A stretch of 64,000 nt of DNA from Kingdonia uniflora (Eukaryota; Streptophyta; Magnoliopsida; Ranunculales; Circaeasteraceae), in the NCBI GenBank assembly GCA_014058105.1, contig JACGCM010001954.1, positions 1,612,001-1,676,000 of the forward strand, in the 5' to 3' direction. Below, piece by piece: positions 23,801 to 36,760 of the stretch (positions are counted from its first letter, which is position 1; every line of letters starts with the position of its first letter). A program made the translations under genes and the position numbers. The notes beneath the pieces were generated by a model. That model saw only the letters and a list, made by a program, of their open reading frames with translations, was not told where the DNA came from and did not search any database.

Positions 23801-24703
23801 AGGAATAGTTATCCCAGGAGTTTTCTATGAAGGACTTGGGTACGGCGAAATAAGTTCTTAGTATGTGTGTTACAAGGGACAAAAAACGGCTAGAATTGAA
23901 GTTGTCTCAAGCTGAGTACATCGACAAAGTACTGAAGCAGTTTAATTTGGATAGTTCTAAGGTTGTTTGTACATCATTTGGGAGGTCACTTCAAATTATC
24001 AAAGGATTGTTGTCCGAAGATGCAGAAGGATCGCAATGAGATGCGGAAGGTTCTTTATCAATCCGCGGTTGGTAGCCTAATATATGCTATGATTTGTACG
24101 AGACCGGACATTGCCCAAGCAGTGAGAGTTGTTAGTAGGTATATGAGTAATCTAGGCAAGGAGCATTTGAGAGCTGTGAAATGGATACTGAGGTATCTAA
24201 AGGGGACTCAAGATATGACATTATGTTAAGGGGGTTCTCAGATATGCTTACAGGGTTTTGTTGATTTTGATATGGCGGGTGGCATGGATAGGCGGAAGAG
24301 CACTAGTAGTTTTGTTTTTACACTGGGAAGCGGTGCGGTTACATGGGTTTCTAGGCTACATAAGATTATGGCTTTATCTACGATAGAGGCTGAATATGTT
24401 GCAGCTATTGAAGCGTGCAATGATATGGTTTGGCTGAAAGGGTTGATGAAAGAGCTTGATAGAGAATAATTTTCTCCTAAGTTTTATAGTGATAGTCACA
24501 ACACTATACACTTAGCAAAGAATTTGGCTTTTCACTCTAGGATAAAACATATTGATATTCGGTATCACTATATTCGCTAGCTCCTCGAGGATGGTGTGTT
24601 GAAGCTCATTAAGATTCATACTGATGTGAATCCGGCCGATATGTTTATGAAGGTGGTGACTTTTCAGAAGTTGATGACATGTACAACTTCTGTGGGTCTT
24701 TAA
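20812..24703 (+). pseudogene. Copia Gag-Pol polyprotein (about 15 stops, one clear frameshift)
   Basis: From ATG 20812 one frame carries gag (the zinc knuckle at about 21511-21550 follows TC-KKGHFRRDC), then protease (WIVDSGASFHAT near 21666), the GAG-pre-integrase segment (TWHKRLGHMSEKGMK), integrase core (LDLVHTDVW, LRSDNGGEY, with QNSIVEHINR holding the catalytic Glu), and RT (QQKEGIDFSVIFSPIVKMST; YVDDML at about 23746-23763). One extra base near 23980 shifts the rest, RT tail and RNase H (AVGSLIYAMICTRPDIAQAV, STIEAEYVAAIEA), to another frame. Catalytic motifs remain recognisable. Nearly all stops are one C-to-T or G-to-A step from CAG, CAA, CGA or TGG. It would have encoded the particle, maturation, integration and copying functions. 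Confidence 0.94.
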
Positions 24704-24782
24704 GATTGAAGGTCCGGGTAGAGTGAGCAATTCATTTGGAGATCCGGAGATGGGTTACGGGATTCAATTTTAAGTGGGAGAT

Positions 24783-25493
24783 TGTTATTATATGAACTTG
24801 AATTGTGTTCGAGGAAGTTCATCGGAGCTCGTGAGACGAGCGAGGATCGAAGACAGTTTGAAAAAAGGTTTTTTCAAAGTTCTGTTCTAATAGACTATTT
24901 GTTTGTTCGAACAGAAGAGGCAGAAGTTTGATTGTTCCAATAGAGTTTACAGTTTATTCAAATAAAAGCCAAGTCGTTCAAACGAGACAAGAATTCGTTT
25001 GAATGAGATTTTTTTTGTTCGAATAGAGTCATAGTCTATTCGAATAGAAACACACATAACCCAACTTGTTCGAATAAAACCAGAGTCTATTCGAATAGAC
25101 TTTGTAAGTCAGTGTTAGAAGGTATTTTCTGGGGGCGTTGGTGTGTCTCGTGATCCGTACTTTGAGCCTATTCTTATGTAATGACATCCTTCTTATATAA
25201 GGGATACTTAAAAGTGTTTTCATATCTATCTTTGTGAGTTTAATTCTTAAGAGAAACCTAGGGTTTGAAGAGACTTCATTAAAGCTTGAGAGGCTTGAGA
25301 GATCATTGTAACCTATTTGATTAACATAGTAAATTATTTGGGGAGTGGTTGTTTATCCGTAAGGGTTTTCCACTTCCCTCCTCTGGGAATTCTTGTGTCG
25401 TTATTGTGCTTGCTTGGTAAATTCTTCTGTTAGGACTTATTCCGCGTATTGTTCTTGTCAGAGGGGAGAGAGTAGCTACCTCGATTCTCAACA
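24783..25493 (+). repeat. 3' LTR of the Copia element
   Basis: Starts TGTTATTATATGAACTTG and ends ctcaaca. It aligns along its length with 20058-20767 with scattered substitutions. Several TTCGAA sites of the left LTR are mutated here (TTCTAA, TTCAAA, TTCCAA), so the palindrome cluster is older than the divergence of the LTRs. Confidence 0.93.
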
Positions 25494-28400
25494 ATAGAGA
25501 GGTGTTAATTGGGCTGGGAGAAAAGAAAAAGGCTCCAGAGATGATGGATGTCCCAAAGGCTACAAAGGTTAAAATGGCCATAGAGGCCCATTAAATTTAT
25601 TATGAAGTAGAAAGAAATAGCATGCAAAGAAAGGGGCATGAAAAATAGAGGAGTGTTGGTCTTTTGAAGGGCGGGACAACTAGCATGGGCAAGCATGCAC
25701 GATGGTAAATGCAATTATGTAACCAGTCTAGACAGTCCCAAATTTTGTAAACCTAAATGAACTATTTAGCATAATACAACACAAAGAAAATCAAACACAT
25801 GCCACACATAGCGCCAAGAAAAACATAGTTACAATAAAGGTCAGACCACACTACTTAGTTCATACACAGAAAATTTCACATAACTAAACAAACAAAGAAA
25901 ACAAATGGGGAAGGCAATCAAAGGCACAAGCACAAAACGCTTGGAGACACTTCTAAAAATTATCACCAACGCTTTTGTCACTATCATAGCAAGGAGAGCC
26001 ACAAAAGCTTGTTGAGGTATGAGCTTCAGGACCAACAGTAGTTGTTGTACCATGGATAGAAGGAGCAGAGTTACTTGAGGAGATAACAATAACTTCCTTC
26101 ATAATAACAGGATGAATATATTGGTAGAGGAAACACATTGGAACAACGAGATCTGGAATAACTGGGTGCGCAGCCGCAATAGGAACTTAGTCTTCTATAA
26201 GAAGACAAGGGATGCCTTGAGAGTTATAAAAAGAATTCATTAGAACAGTATCGTTCATGTTATTCATGGGCTCATGGCAGGGGGAGGATAAGGAGCGATA
26301 ACTGATTGACCGTCGTTAGTCTAACCAAAATCTTACTTATCCAATTAATATAGTAAGGGGCAAGTAGGGTGCCAATCCACGAAGAGGTACGTTATTCTAG
26401 GATATACTAAAATCAAGGGGAAAGGGGGTTTTTGTTTTGTAAAAATCTATGTTAAACTAGGTGTTGTAATTCAAACATTAAGGCTAACTTGGCCTTCAGA
26501 TTCAATCCTAAATGAGCATATTAGGCTTTAATTATTAGTTTTTGGTCTCTTTTTTAAATCGAAATTGAGGTGTTTAGAGTTCTTTTTTGATCTCTCTATG
26601 AGGAAAAAAATTAGAGAGCTCATCCTGTCAAGGTCTAAGTTTAAATTATAGGGGGCTTACCTTTGCCCCTTCTTATGAGAAGACAAGAACAATTATTAAG
26701 TCTAGGGGTCACTAAGTGGACTGAGAAATCAATCCCTTATCTTGGAAGTCAATTTCTCTCCAGGTTAGAATTGCTCTCCACTTCCCCTAACTTTTCGAAC
26801 TCAGGATAATTGAAAACAACCTTAAAGAGTGATTAAATACCTCTAGGTCAAAACTATCACCTACAGAAAAATCCTAACATACATCTATAGGGCTTACTCC
26901 TCAAATCTAATATGAGGGAATTTTCCCTGCAACATCTTAATAAATTTTTTTAATAAAAGAGACTAAACTAACTATAATTAAAATAAGACTTAGAGATTTG
27001 AGGTGCAAACTCAGTTCTTAAGCTTTCCAAAACCATGCAAAAATGAAAAGTAGGGTTGGAGAGGGAAAACAAATCATTAAATAAAGTAACCTAATCCTGA
27101 AATATCTTAACTACCCCCCAGTCTACTTCAGTAGTGTTGCTTGTACATTTGTTGGAGATTCCATCTTAATAAACCTCCTAGGGATTCATGCCAAAAGATC
27201 GCGGCTTTTGATGCTCGGTGACCAGCGTTAGCTAGGCTCTGTGCCTTGGTCGACGATGATTACCAGTAGACGGTGGATGTAGTCTCCCATATTTTTTGGT
27301 TTTTCTTCACCTGTCTTGCAGATGCTAAATGTAGGTCAAGCCTGTTAGTATCTTGTCTCAGTGAAGAATTTGGATTTTAGAGATCCCAACTTAGGTTGTA
27401 ACTTGGGCGGGCAAAAATCAAACCCGATATAAAAAATTCGATGATTGGGCGGGATCATGCTAAGATTTTTGGGCCTGGGACTGGGGATTGGGTCTAGCAA
27501 TTCACTGCTAAAAAAGTTCTATATTTATTTATGGCAATATTATACCCAAAATATTAAGTTTCTAGGAAGAGTTTAAATTCTCTACAATGCCCTTCAAGAT
27601 ATTTTCAATGATGAACTGAATGTTGTACATCTTTTCCTTAGACTTATTTGTTTGATTCATTTATTCCTTCTATGATTTGAACCTTCTATGGTTAAGTAAT
27701 AAGGTTAATTTCTTTTCTCAATACTTGTTTCTTTAGTTCATCTATATTTTGATTATTTTATATGATTTGAAACTAGTATTCAAAGAGTTAATCTTAGGAA
27801 GTTTATGTTAGTATGCACTTGGATTTAATTTTTTTCTTTGTAAGCTTAAGCTATAAATTATTAAGGATGTGCTACCCGTTGAACCCGACCCAATTATTAG
27901 ATAAAAAGGGTACCAATCGACCCGATTATAACCTTTTGGGGAGTTTTGGGCACGACATGGGTATGATATCCAAGGTTCGGGATCAGGTATGGGTTGAGTA
28001 ACCTTTTTAGGGGCCAGTACTACTCGTGACTGTCCTGAGTCAGGACCATTCTTATTGAGGACAGAGTCCAGACCTTCCTTTTTAGGGGTAAAGCCTCACC
28101 ATCAATAGTTGGTCTTAAAAGAAGGGGGCAACACAATCCTAAGCTTATTAGGCTTTAAGACCTTGTTATGCCCTAGTGGGTTTTGCTAGAGTCATGCCAC
28201 TTTTAAGACTATTCAACATTCTTGCAACCCACCTGGGTCCTCGGATGTGACCCTAATAAGGACTCACACCGTACTACTACCTATTAACTTAGTGGGCTAG
28301 GACATGGCTGGTCTGTAGAGAGCACCACCTGCCTTAGTCTCTACCTCAGAAGAGGTCGAGGCCCGACTAAGCCTCCAGTTGTACCATCTTTGAGAGGCAT

Positions 28401-30357
28401 TCCCCTTATCCATCGCTAGTCGATAGGAGGGGGCTAGGAATAGAGTTAGTCATACTTAATAACGTTAATCCTTATTGTCCCTCCCTCGTACCACTTAGGA
28501 GGAGGACTTTTTAGGTCTCCAGGTATACCCTTTTATAGAAACGCGTACTCATATGCCTCAAGGGTCTTAAGGAAGAATACTATAAATAGGGGCTATACTC
28601 AATTAAGAGCGTTAAACCTCCAAGACCATCCCTCATACCGTTGAGGGGGAGACCCAAAGGTGACCCACCAACTAGACTCAGTTATTAGCTATTGAGGTAG
28701 GTTAGCTTCTTCTTAAGTCATAACTAAGGAGTTTAGCCAGTAATACTTGGGTTTGTGCCCAAGCTAGTCTTAACTAAAATCCTTACTCTTAAATAAAGAG
28801 TTCCCTCTTGAATTTTATTCCTTTGAGAGATGAAGATTACAATTGATGGGAGGTTTCTTTTATAGCTGAAGAAACCAATGACCTTTTATTTCATAAGAAA
28901 TGTGGGACTAAATAAAGTTGAGTTTTTCTTCTTCTTTTTTTCTTCTAACATACAAAGGGTATCACAGTCATTTACTTAAAACTTGAGGACCAAGCCACCC
29001 ATAAAACTTGCGAGCACCAGTTTTCCAAGGCCTGGGGAACCGCGATTGCGGGTCTGTGGAGGCCATGTGTCTTAGTTTTTTTACTGGACATCTTTTGGGC
29101 TTCTTTTAGATGTAAAACTATACTTAGATCTGGCTCACGTCATCCAAGAATGTGCATAATGAATTTTGGTCACTCCTTAAAGACTAAGGAACCGTTTGAA
29201 ATGCTGGAACTAGTCTCTGACATGTGGTATAGCTTTAGGCTTAATCTACTATGCTTCAACAATGCTATGGTTGCTCAAATTGCCTCTAAAAATGCATAAA
29301 GAAGGCTATTTAGGGCTTTTAACTCCTATTTTACACCAAGTTCTCCTATGAGGGTCTAGAATCCTGAAAATAATGAACATAGGTATTAGTTAAACTTATT
29401 AGTAACTCAAGACGACCATAATTACTTGGCTAAAGTGCTTTAAAAAGTAAGATTTCAACACGTATCACACCCACAAATTTATCATTTTGCTCATCCTCGA
29501 GTAAAATAAAATGAAATGAAATTATACTAAGTCATTTTCACAGTACACGCGGTTCCATTTAGCATATGTAACAAGCCGTTAAACCCTCAGGTGTCCCTAG
29601 TAGACGAGTGTTGTCTCGTAAGGGTTTCCAGTAAATCTACCCACAAAATTTTAATGCGATCTATTAACTATAATTATTCAACATTTAAACATCAAGAGTG
29701 CTTATAGTGGTAATATAAGCATTAGTGCTAACTATGTGAAATATTAAATAAACTATTCATAATAATCTTAGTACATTACGGAGTTGTTATGACAAATTTA
29801 GTGTAATTTCCAAATTGTTGTGTGTGTGCGTATGTGCTCAGTTAAAATATTGCGGAATTTTTTATTTCAAATTGGTCATAATTTTGATTACTAGTGGTGG
29901 AAATTAGTGTTGACTTGCAGCCTTACATAAAATTTATCTCGAATAATTACTGATATTTTTCTGGCTTTTTTCTCAATGTAAAATGTACACGAATTGATTT
30001 AAATGAAGCGAAGGCTCATATTCACAAGAATCAGCAAACATTTTACTAGATGGATCCTTTGAACAGAAGTTCAATTAGCAGTCTTATGATCCAATCTAGG
30101 AAAATTAGGAAAAAGTACAAAAATGTGGGCTGGCTCTCACACAACGCCAAGTTTTACATCTTTAGCTAGACATAAGATACCCTCAAATTTAGTTCTTTCG
30201 AACAAAGTTTCCAAGGTATATGAAATCTTCATGAATAAATGGGATTGAGGGATCATCCAGATAAAGTAATCGATGTGCCCATAAGAAATGACCGAGATTG
30301 TCGGCCCAATTGTTGAATGTTTATGAATAGTCTTGCCTAGGATGTATTTAACTTTTG
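25494..30357. other. Long stretch with no supportable gene
   Basis: AT-rich sequence with only short open segments. The two minus-strand segments at 25841-26138 have no recognised motif. At 28455-28525 and 28600-28670 an imperfect direct repeat occurs around ctcgtaccacttaggaggagga and ctcataccgttgagggggaga. The part near 29460-29520 (cacacccacaaatttatcattttg, then ctcatcctcgag) resembles untranslated regions of plant Gypsy elements. Much of this block may be decayed LTR-element DNA linked to the integrase scrap on its right, but no LTR pair was found. Confidence 0.4.
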
Positions 30358-30790
30358 CTAGCTCCGTTGACCTTCGTACATCCCTTGTGTTTGTGTTGTT
30401 CTCTCATTGTAAGTCGAATTGTATTGCAAAAATTGATGCAACTCTAGATAGTATTCTTTAGGATCACTCATCACTGTATGAGGACTTCCAAAGCACCGAA
30501 ATAAATTCTTAAAAAATTCTATTATGAACGTTGGTCGTTGAGATGGGCATGCAATGATATGTAACCATTTAGATTCAGAGTCAACAACTATCAGGATGAA
30601 AGAGTGTCTCTTGTATACGAGGAATAACCCTATAAGCCTTATGATCCATACTTTGAAGATTTCTGCAGTGATATAATCATATGGTGTCATCTGTCATTGA
30701 AAACTTATCCCTGGTATTTGACACGCCGGACAGCTCATGCAGCTGGAGTAAGCATCCCGGTGTATAAAGAACCAATATAGCCTGCAATTG
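30358..30790 (-). pseudogene. Ty3/Gypsy integrase scrap
   Basis: On the minus strand the reading begins with the second half of the integrase zinc finger, HRDAYSSCMSCPACQ (about 30765-30720), matching the usual RDA...C..CQ arrangement. After one stop the catalytic core follows: FKVWIIRLIGLF, FILIVVDSESKWLHIIACPS and FFKNLFRCFGSPHTVMSD. The first catalytic Asp of the D,D-35-E triad (usually W-IDF-GPF) has become Arg; the second is retained. The pattern resembles non-chromovirus Gypsy integrases. RT would be expected above 30800 on the minus strand but is absent. The orphan plus-strand ORFs to the right are in the wrong order to belong to this element. Confidence 0.75.
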
Positions 30791-31661
30791 CCTAATTCCG
30801 TGAGCTCGACATGGCCTGGAATTAGTCCTTACACTAATGTACTTGTGACTTCTAATCTAGTAAACAGGAAATGACAAAAGTATTTAGCGTGGAAAACCTA
30901 TGAATAGGTTTAAAAACCATGACCTCGTGTTGAGGGGTTTGTAATAGTGACTTTTATTGCTTGAGGCTAACGGTATCTTATTACAAGTAATCTCCAGACT
31001 TAGAAATATTTGATCTTGTGAATAAGAAGTTTTGAGTGTTTGAGAATCTTAGAAGATATAGTCTTCTTCGTGATTTCTCATACCTTTTCTGGTCCTTGTC
31101 TCTTCTGGAGCTTTTCCTTTATTTAGGCCCCTTTCTCATACGTTTTTCGAACAATGTGGTTAATGGCTATTGACTAAGTAACTGTTAAGTTCGTGAGTGA
31201 CTTATGGTTTTGACTTGTTCAGGTTTTTCGGCTTAAGATCGACCCACGTTTATCAATAGTTCATGGAGTATGTGGTAATGTTTGACTGAGAAGTTATGTG
31301 GAGGATGCGTAAGCTTGATATGGAGGTAGTTCGAACTGGGGACAACTCAATTTTAGGTAAGATCGAAGGTATTGCCCTTACAATCGCCTCTTCACAACCG
31401 AATTCACGAGTGGCTTTGGTTAAGAAAGAATTTGGGTATATGGGTATTCGGGTTGGAAGTTTGAATTTCAAAAGAAGTAATGACGTTTGTTGACTGCATG
31501 GAAAATGCGCTTGCTAAAGGAAGATGTATGTGTATTGAATGATGATTGGAATTGATGAACGTGATGGTTAGGGTTTTAAGAGTTACGTCTTATTCAATGA
31601 TAACGCTTGGGAAAACGCACCTGTATAATAAATATAGGGCTATATAAAGGGTACCTGCACC
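30791..31661. other. Non-coding interval upstream of the orphan antisense-type ORFs
   Basis: Contains LTR-like AT-rich sequence and a 65-residue open stretch on the plus strand (31296-31493) with no recognised motif. A TATA box, CTATATAAAGGG (about 31640-31651), lies just before the first ORF of the next block. Confidence 0.35.
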
Positions 31662-32186
31662 ATGGTTTGTGTCAAAGTATGCTGTAGTCCATTGCAAAAT
31701 CCTCTGCTAGTTCTGAAGATGGTGAAAACTTGTAGGATGGCCCTTGAGGAGCGAATCGCTTCTGAAATGCAGAGGTTAAAGTCGGGATTTTTCGGGGACC
31801 ACTCGCTGGAGGAACTTGTTCTTGCTCCTGTCCCTCCGACGTATAGAGGTATGTTGGTAGGCGAAGCGGCTGAAGTTGAGGAGGATTTTTGTTGTAGATA
31901 GAGATTTTACCACGGTGTCTTAACAGGCGAGCAATGTTGGGCCTGTCTCCGCATTCTTGTGGAGGACAAAGTTGGGGAGACAGATGCAGGGATAAGTGTG
32001 ACCGCTGCGCAGTGGTACCAATCTTTTGTGTCTCAATGGTTTCTAAGGTTGGGCCCTCTTCATCTCTACCAGCTCTGTGGAGGTGGTAGTTTCAAAGGCT
32101 GTGATGGTAATGGAGGAGGGAGACGAATAGTGAAATCTTCTTTTGCATTCTATCATTCTCGTGCACTAAGAAGACCTTTAGTTTGA
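31662..32186 (+). pseudogene. Orphan Tat-type antisense ORF 1 (aORF1-like)
   Basis: Starts at 31662 or, more plausibly given the TATA box about 20 bp upstream of 31662, at a downstream ATG near 31722 or 31737. The first part (MALEERIASEMQRLKSGFFG, then LAPVPPTYRGMLVGE) resembles in layout the minus-strand ORF at 45888-46205 of the Tat element (KRIREALLGLQRRFG, then PGAPILGMPF). A stop near 31898 and frame changes follow; open sequence continues to 32186 (VEDKVGETDAGISVTAAQW). The function of these accessory proteins is unknown. Assignment rests on position, size and weak sequence similarity. Confidence 0.45.
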
Positions 32187-33538
32187 AGAGTTGGCTCCAA
32201 CACTGAGTCTTCTGCTTGCATAGTTTTTGCTTGAAGTTTGTCTAGACTTCGACCAAACTCATGTGAGGGAAGCTTTTTGTTATTTTCAATTTCTACTTTA
32301 CATCAGGGTGAAAAATCACTGATGTAGGATGAGCTGAAGGATTTGATGTGTCGGTGTGCCTGAATGACATATTACTTGCAAAAGTATTGAAAAACTTGTT
32401 ATCTGTAAAAACATGTGTAATCTTTTTCGACATGAATACATTTTGTCATCCAATTACTTGTGTTGATATTTATATAGTATAGCTCTTAGAAATCGAGCTA
32501 AAATGTTTTGAAGAATGTATGAAATGAATTGAAATGTTTGAGTACCAAAAATATTGTTATTGTAACATTCGAACTGAGATATATATGCGTGAAAATTTAT
32601 GTTGTGATGTAAGTATGATTCGTTTTGCGTACTGGAAATGTGGGAGAGAAAAATTATAGGAAATCTGTAGAGAAAAAATTTGATCTAATAGAGGTCGATA
32701 GAAGAATAAATCTAGAAAGAATAAGTTCGACCTAGAAAGTTATGGAATGTACTAAGTTCGAGGGAAGGGATAAGTTCTGATAATTTTTCTCAAAATTCTG
32801 GATTTTCTGTTACGAGATAAAGGTCAATATCACATTTATAGGGGAAATTGCAGTAAAAATGTATAAATAAGGGTAAAATGATTTTTGAATATTGAGAACA
32901 GATAAGGATGGTGCGGACTCGATCTTAGAGAATACGTCATGCCGCTGAAGGGCGATTGACCATAAAGATCGCTGAAGTACGGGAAAAGATTTTTTGATTG
33001 TTTGGTTATGATGCTGAGTTACCAGTGAGGGAGTATCAGCTTGAAGGATTAAATGCAAGGGGCAGGGAACTTGAGTATGTCCGTTATTTCTATGAGGTAG
33101 GTTTTTGTGAACTAGTGAGGGATCTTGCAGATCGAGATGAAGTGGTTGGATTGATTGCTGAGGTGGAGATCAAATTTGAGGATATGAGGATTACTGCAAG
33201 TAAATTAGTTTGATGTGGTTCCCCAGGTGATGAAGGCTATTTTTGATGATCTATATGTGAGGTTCATGGAATGGATGTAAAATAAGGGTGATATAATAGG
33301 ATTGTGCTGTGTTTGAATAAATTTAAATTAAATTGTTGAATAAAATATTTATTACTATTGCGTAAAAATGAATTTTGAAAATATTTCAAACTCTGCTATG
33401 GTAGCTTTGGAAATGACATCATTATTGCTATAAGAGTAGAAGAAGAGGCCCGTACAGGAAAACAGGGAGGTTCTGAATTTATCTCTTGTAAAAAGTTGTA
33501 AAAACTTGATTGCGTGTAAAGAATGAGTCAGTATCAGT
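32187..33538. other. Interval between orphan ORFs
   Basis: Mostly AT-rich. One open plus-strand stretch (32998-33213; MFGYDAELPVREYQLEGLNA, ending ITASKLV) is charged and has no motif I recognise. It may be another exon of the orphan antisense-type gene set. Nothing else is supported. Confidence 0.3.
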
Positions 33539-33982
33539 GTGGCAAGTTCAGAGGGTGATTTGGAAAAAAGAGATAAAAATAGATTAAAATATAAGGGGAA
33601 AGGCAATGATGGGAAAGCGTTTGTACCGAAAAGGTACAAGACGTCTGACATGGATAGTGGAAGCGATATCTTGGTTCCAAAATCGGGGATAACTCATGCG
33701 AGGCTCAATAACTGCCAGCAGTTTGAGAAAGAAAATTTAAATACCGCTTCATCTTCATCAATCAAATGTTTTTCAACATCTAAAAAATTTAAGAGTAGTG
33801 TGAAAGGAGGGAAAAATAGAGGCGAAAATAGTACTGAAACTTGTGTAGATTCAAGAAAGAGGAATCATCAGTTAAAGTATGAGAGAGTTACTGAATCTGA
33901 GTCGCAAAGGTGGTTGTACAACAGCGTGGTGAGGGAAGGATACGGCGCTGCCTCAGATTTGCATTATGATATAGAAGGTTAG
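33539..33982 (+). pseudogene. Unrecognised basic, serine-rich ORF (147 codons)
   Basis: The open stretch MASSEGDLEKRDKNRLKYKG is strongly basic and low in complexity, with KKFKSSVKGGKNRGEN and no recognised domain. It lies between the aORF1-like and aORF2-like blocks on the same strand, where the Tat element at 37-48 kb has only repeats, so it could be a 5' exon of the orphan gene. Not identified. Confidence 0.35.
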
Positions 33983-34212
33983 TAGATATATGTAATATGT
34001 GTATGTGTTTTTGAAAATTGATTTTGTATTGTTAGGAAAGTGATAAATTACTATTTATAGTAATCTTAGAAAATCAATTGTTATAATAAATATGAAAGAG
34101 ATTTGAATATGATTGACGTATATAAATAGAAGATAACAATAGATACCTGGACCTGTGTGTAGGTCAATCGTGAGGAGTGTTGGTAGGATAAAACTCCTTA
34201 CTTGTAGTTGAG

Positions 34213-36760
34213 ATGAGGAATTCCCCTGTAAGTGAGGCCTCGGCCTCTGGTAGGACGACTGAGTCTGGGATTGAAGCGCTCGGAGGTGAGGAAAAAGTAG
34301 ATGTTGATCAATTTCCAGATTTTTCTGGAAGATTGGTATTATACCCTCCTCGCTCAGATGCATTTAGAGAGTTCTGTAAAGCCAAGCTTCTACCGAAGGT
34401 AGATGAGGGAACTTTATTGATTATGGTGGTAAGCAATTTAGGGGTTGTACCGTAGTAACAGAAGAGGAATACTTTTATTTGCTGGCCGATTTGGGGAAGG
34501 AGAAGAGAGATAGGGGTATATATGAATCGATCTCTTTTGAGTACTTCGATGGGGATGCTTAGAGTGAACTCTCGAAGGATTTTCTGTGTTACCTGTCTCA
34601 GTTGGAGTATGGGTTGAGGCTTCCCCTTAACAATCTGGCGAAATGGATTATGAATCTTATCGGTGCATGTCCTGTTCAAATGAATGGGAACATGTGGGAG
34701 GTAATAAGTATTTTTAAAGCTTTGAACTCACGGTGGGAAGGATAGGGTAGAAAGAGGAGGATATCCCTTGAAGATGTGTTAAAGTTTTATGGTGTTAAAA
34801 TTTTTAGCCCAAGTGGAGGGGCTTATTTTTGCGCGAAGGCAACTTGACTTCGCTTCTTCAATCTAAACTCAGCAGGTTGACCTTAGAATGATAACGTGAT
34901 ATGGGTTAAGGGTGACTACCTTCAGAGAGATGATGAAGAACCTATGAAACTTCTTTTTAGATCTATAAAACAATGAATTATAACGATGCATAATGCATAA
35001 GATTGATAATTGAAGTTGCAAGATGTTTACTGATGTTGATGTCTTGTGTATGACAGGTCTCAAATCACAGGTGGAGAGGAAAGAGTCGTTGTTGGATAAA
35101 GTCGCTCTGGAGAAGACTGAGCTCGAGGCTGTATTAGAAGATTTTGGTATCAGTAGGAAGAAACATGTTAACAGCCGGGTTGAAAAGGTTTTAAAATCCC
35201 AGTCTACAAGGTTAATGACGAGTGCTGATAGCGGCAAAAAGAAGGGGACTGATGGGGAAAGGCAAGCGAGCTTGCCGAAGACCTTTGGAATGGACAAGGG
35301 ATTACCCGAGTCCATTACGTCAAGCAAGTTAGCTCGAACTAAAGGCAACAACTAAAGCGTTATGTGGCTGCTGGGGCTTCGGGAAGTAGTGCTGCCGCTA
35401 AAAAGGTAAAAAAGGGAAGGGTTGATTCTTCTGAAGTTTCTGGCGGGAAGGTCTTTGAGGATCGACCTGATATGGAGGACAGCTGGAAAGAGGTGGAAGA
35501 GAAGGCCAGGTTGGCAGCTCTTTATGGAGAGGAGGACTTGAGCAAAATGGTAGGCTCATGCGCTCGATTATGTATTTGTGATGGAGTTTGTACTATGACT
35601 TGAGCTAATCAATAAGGTCTATTTGTTATTTTGTAGGCTGTTCGATTAATGAAGGGAATCTGCCTGGGTGCTTAGGAGGAGAGAGCCGAGCTGAAGAGGA
35701 AGAACGCTGAGCTCGAAAAGAATGTAGCTCAACTAAAAAATAATCTGAGCAAGGAGGGGAAACGGCTAGAGACGTTGAAGGCTTCCCAAGTTCCTGAGGT
35801 TAACAAGCTACAATCGGAGGTGAGAGTGGATCTGGAGGAGGTGGAGGCTGAGCGTGACATGCTTGGGTGTCACTTCATGTCTAAAGGATACTCGGAAGAG
35901 GAGGTGGATGCCATTAAGGCTAATACCTATGTGGAGGAAGAGGATGAAGAGGTCGAAGATGATGCCGTTGGGGGTGGTTGATGGGCTGGATGGTGTGTCT
36001 CCTCAGACGGCGAGGAATAACCAAGGGGATGGTAATGAGCGCCCGAAGACTGAGATTGAGAAGGTAGGATAGTATGATTTACTGTGATTGTATGAATATG
36101 TGGGATGTTGTAAACTGGTTGGACATATTTTTGATAGAATTATGTAGGCTAAGTTACTTTCTGTAAACCTTGCTGTAGGAACCTAAGGACGTACACCTCT
36201 GAATAAAAGATTTAGAGGTTGAGCTTGCTAAGGAGAGAGAGACTTAAGCATCTCTATTGTCTTCGCAAGTAGAGCTGCAGGTTAGAATAAAGCAAGAAAT
36301 TTTGATTCGTATGCTGGATTAGTATAGAGCTAAAAGCAATGAATAGAATGTAAAGACAAATCAACAACTCGTTACCGATTTAGGGGTAAACGGCATTGGA
36401 ATGGTGCTAGACATAAATTTTTTAGATTTTTGGCATACTCAAGTATAAAGAACGCGTACCTTTAGACTTGTGAATATATGTTATGGAGCATCTACCCGTG
36501 ATTGTACTTCGACCTTAGGTTTAAAAGTAGTTGTACATAGCGAATGTTCAAAAAAATTAGGTATCTTGTTAGACATGAGGAATGTAGTGCTGGATGTTCA
36601 AAATCGAACTAATATAATATATCTGTAATGTGCAGGTCGAATTAAAGTTTGTTTGTCTTCGTGAAGATGAAGCTCTCCAATATAACCAAGAATTTGTAGA
36701 TGAGTTTGATAGGATGAGAGAGGCGAATGAAGATCGAGAAGTGAAGCATCGTTGAGGTGA
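34213..36760 (+). pseudogene. Orphan Tat-type antisense ORF 2 (aORF2-like), spliced coiled-coil protein
   Basis: The start at 34213 opens a globular part (FPDFSGRLVLYPPRSDAFRE, then CPVQMNGNMWEVISIFKALN near 34665). This matches APV-MNGNFYEMMWVIEGIN in the antisense ORF of the Tat element at about 43900-43950. Coiled-coil exons follow: 35023-35351, 35364-35549, a GT-AG intron at 35550-35636 that restores frame across its junction, then ELKRKNAELEKNVAQLKNNL and KGYSEEEVDAIKANTY near 35885-35935. Further charged exons lie at about 36181-36390 and 36637-36755, separated by GT-AG introns. The globular part resembles plant proteins annotated as putative gypsy-type transposon. Several TAG/TAA/TGA stops show it is dead or not host-selected. 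No Tat pol lies on the minus strand to its right, so it is orphaned. Confidence 0.65.
35550..35636 (+). other. GT-AG intron in the orphan aORF2-like gene
   Basis: AGCAAAATG|GTAGGC...TTTTGTAG|GCTGTTCGA. Removing 87 bp joins the open exon ending SKM to AVRLMKGICLGA in the same frame and leads into the coiled coil. Without splicing the upstream frame runs to a stop at 35601. Confidence 0.6.

Larger units (their letters stand above)
20058..25493 (+). mobile_element. Full-length Ty1/Copia LTR retrotransposon, inactivated
   Basis: LTRs lie at 20058-20767 and 24783-25493. The internal order gag, protease, integrase, RT, RNase H is diagnostic of Copia. A primer-binding site follows the left LTR (ATTGGTGTTAGAGCAAG, a variant of the initiator-Met tRNA complement common in Copia). 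A polypurine tract AAGTGGGAGAT precedes the right LTR. Flanking 5-mers are ATAAA (20053-20057) and ATAGA (25494-25498), an almost intact target duplication. Visible LTR divergence and numerous in-frame stops mark an old copy. It is inserted in the Gypsy remnant on its left. Confidence 0.95.

Noticed and set aside
25841..26138. Minus-strand ORFs as a host gene exon
   Set aside because: Short, overlapping in two frames, no domain, no supporting splice context.
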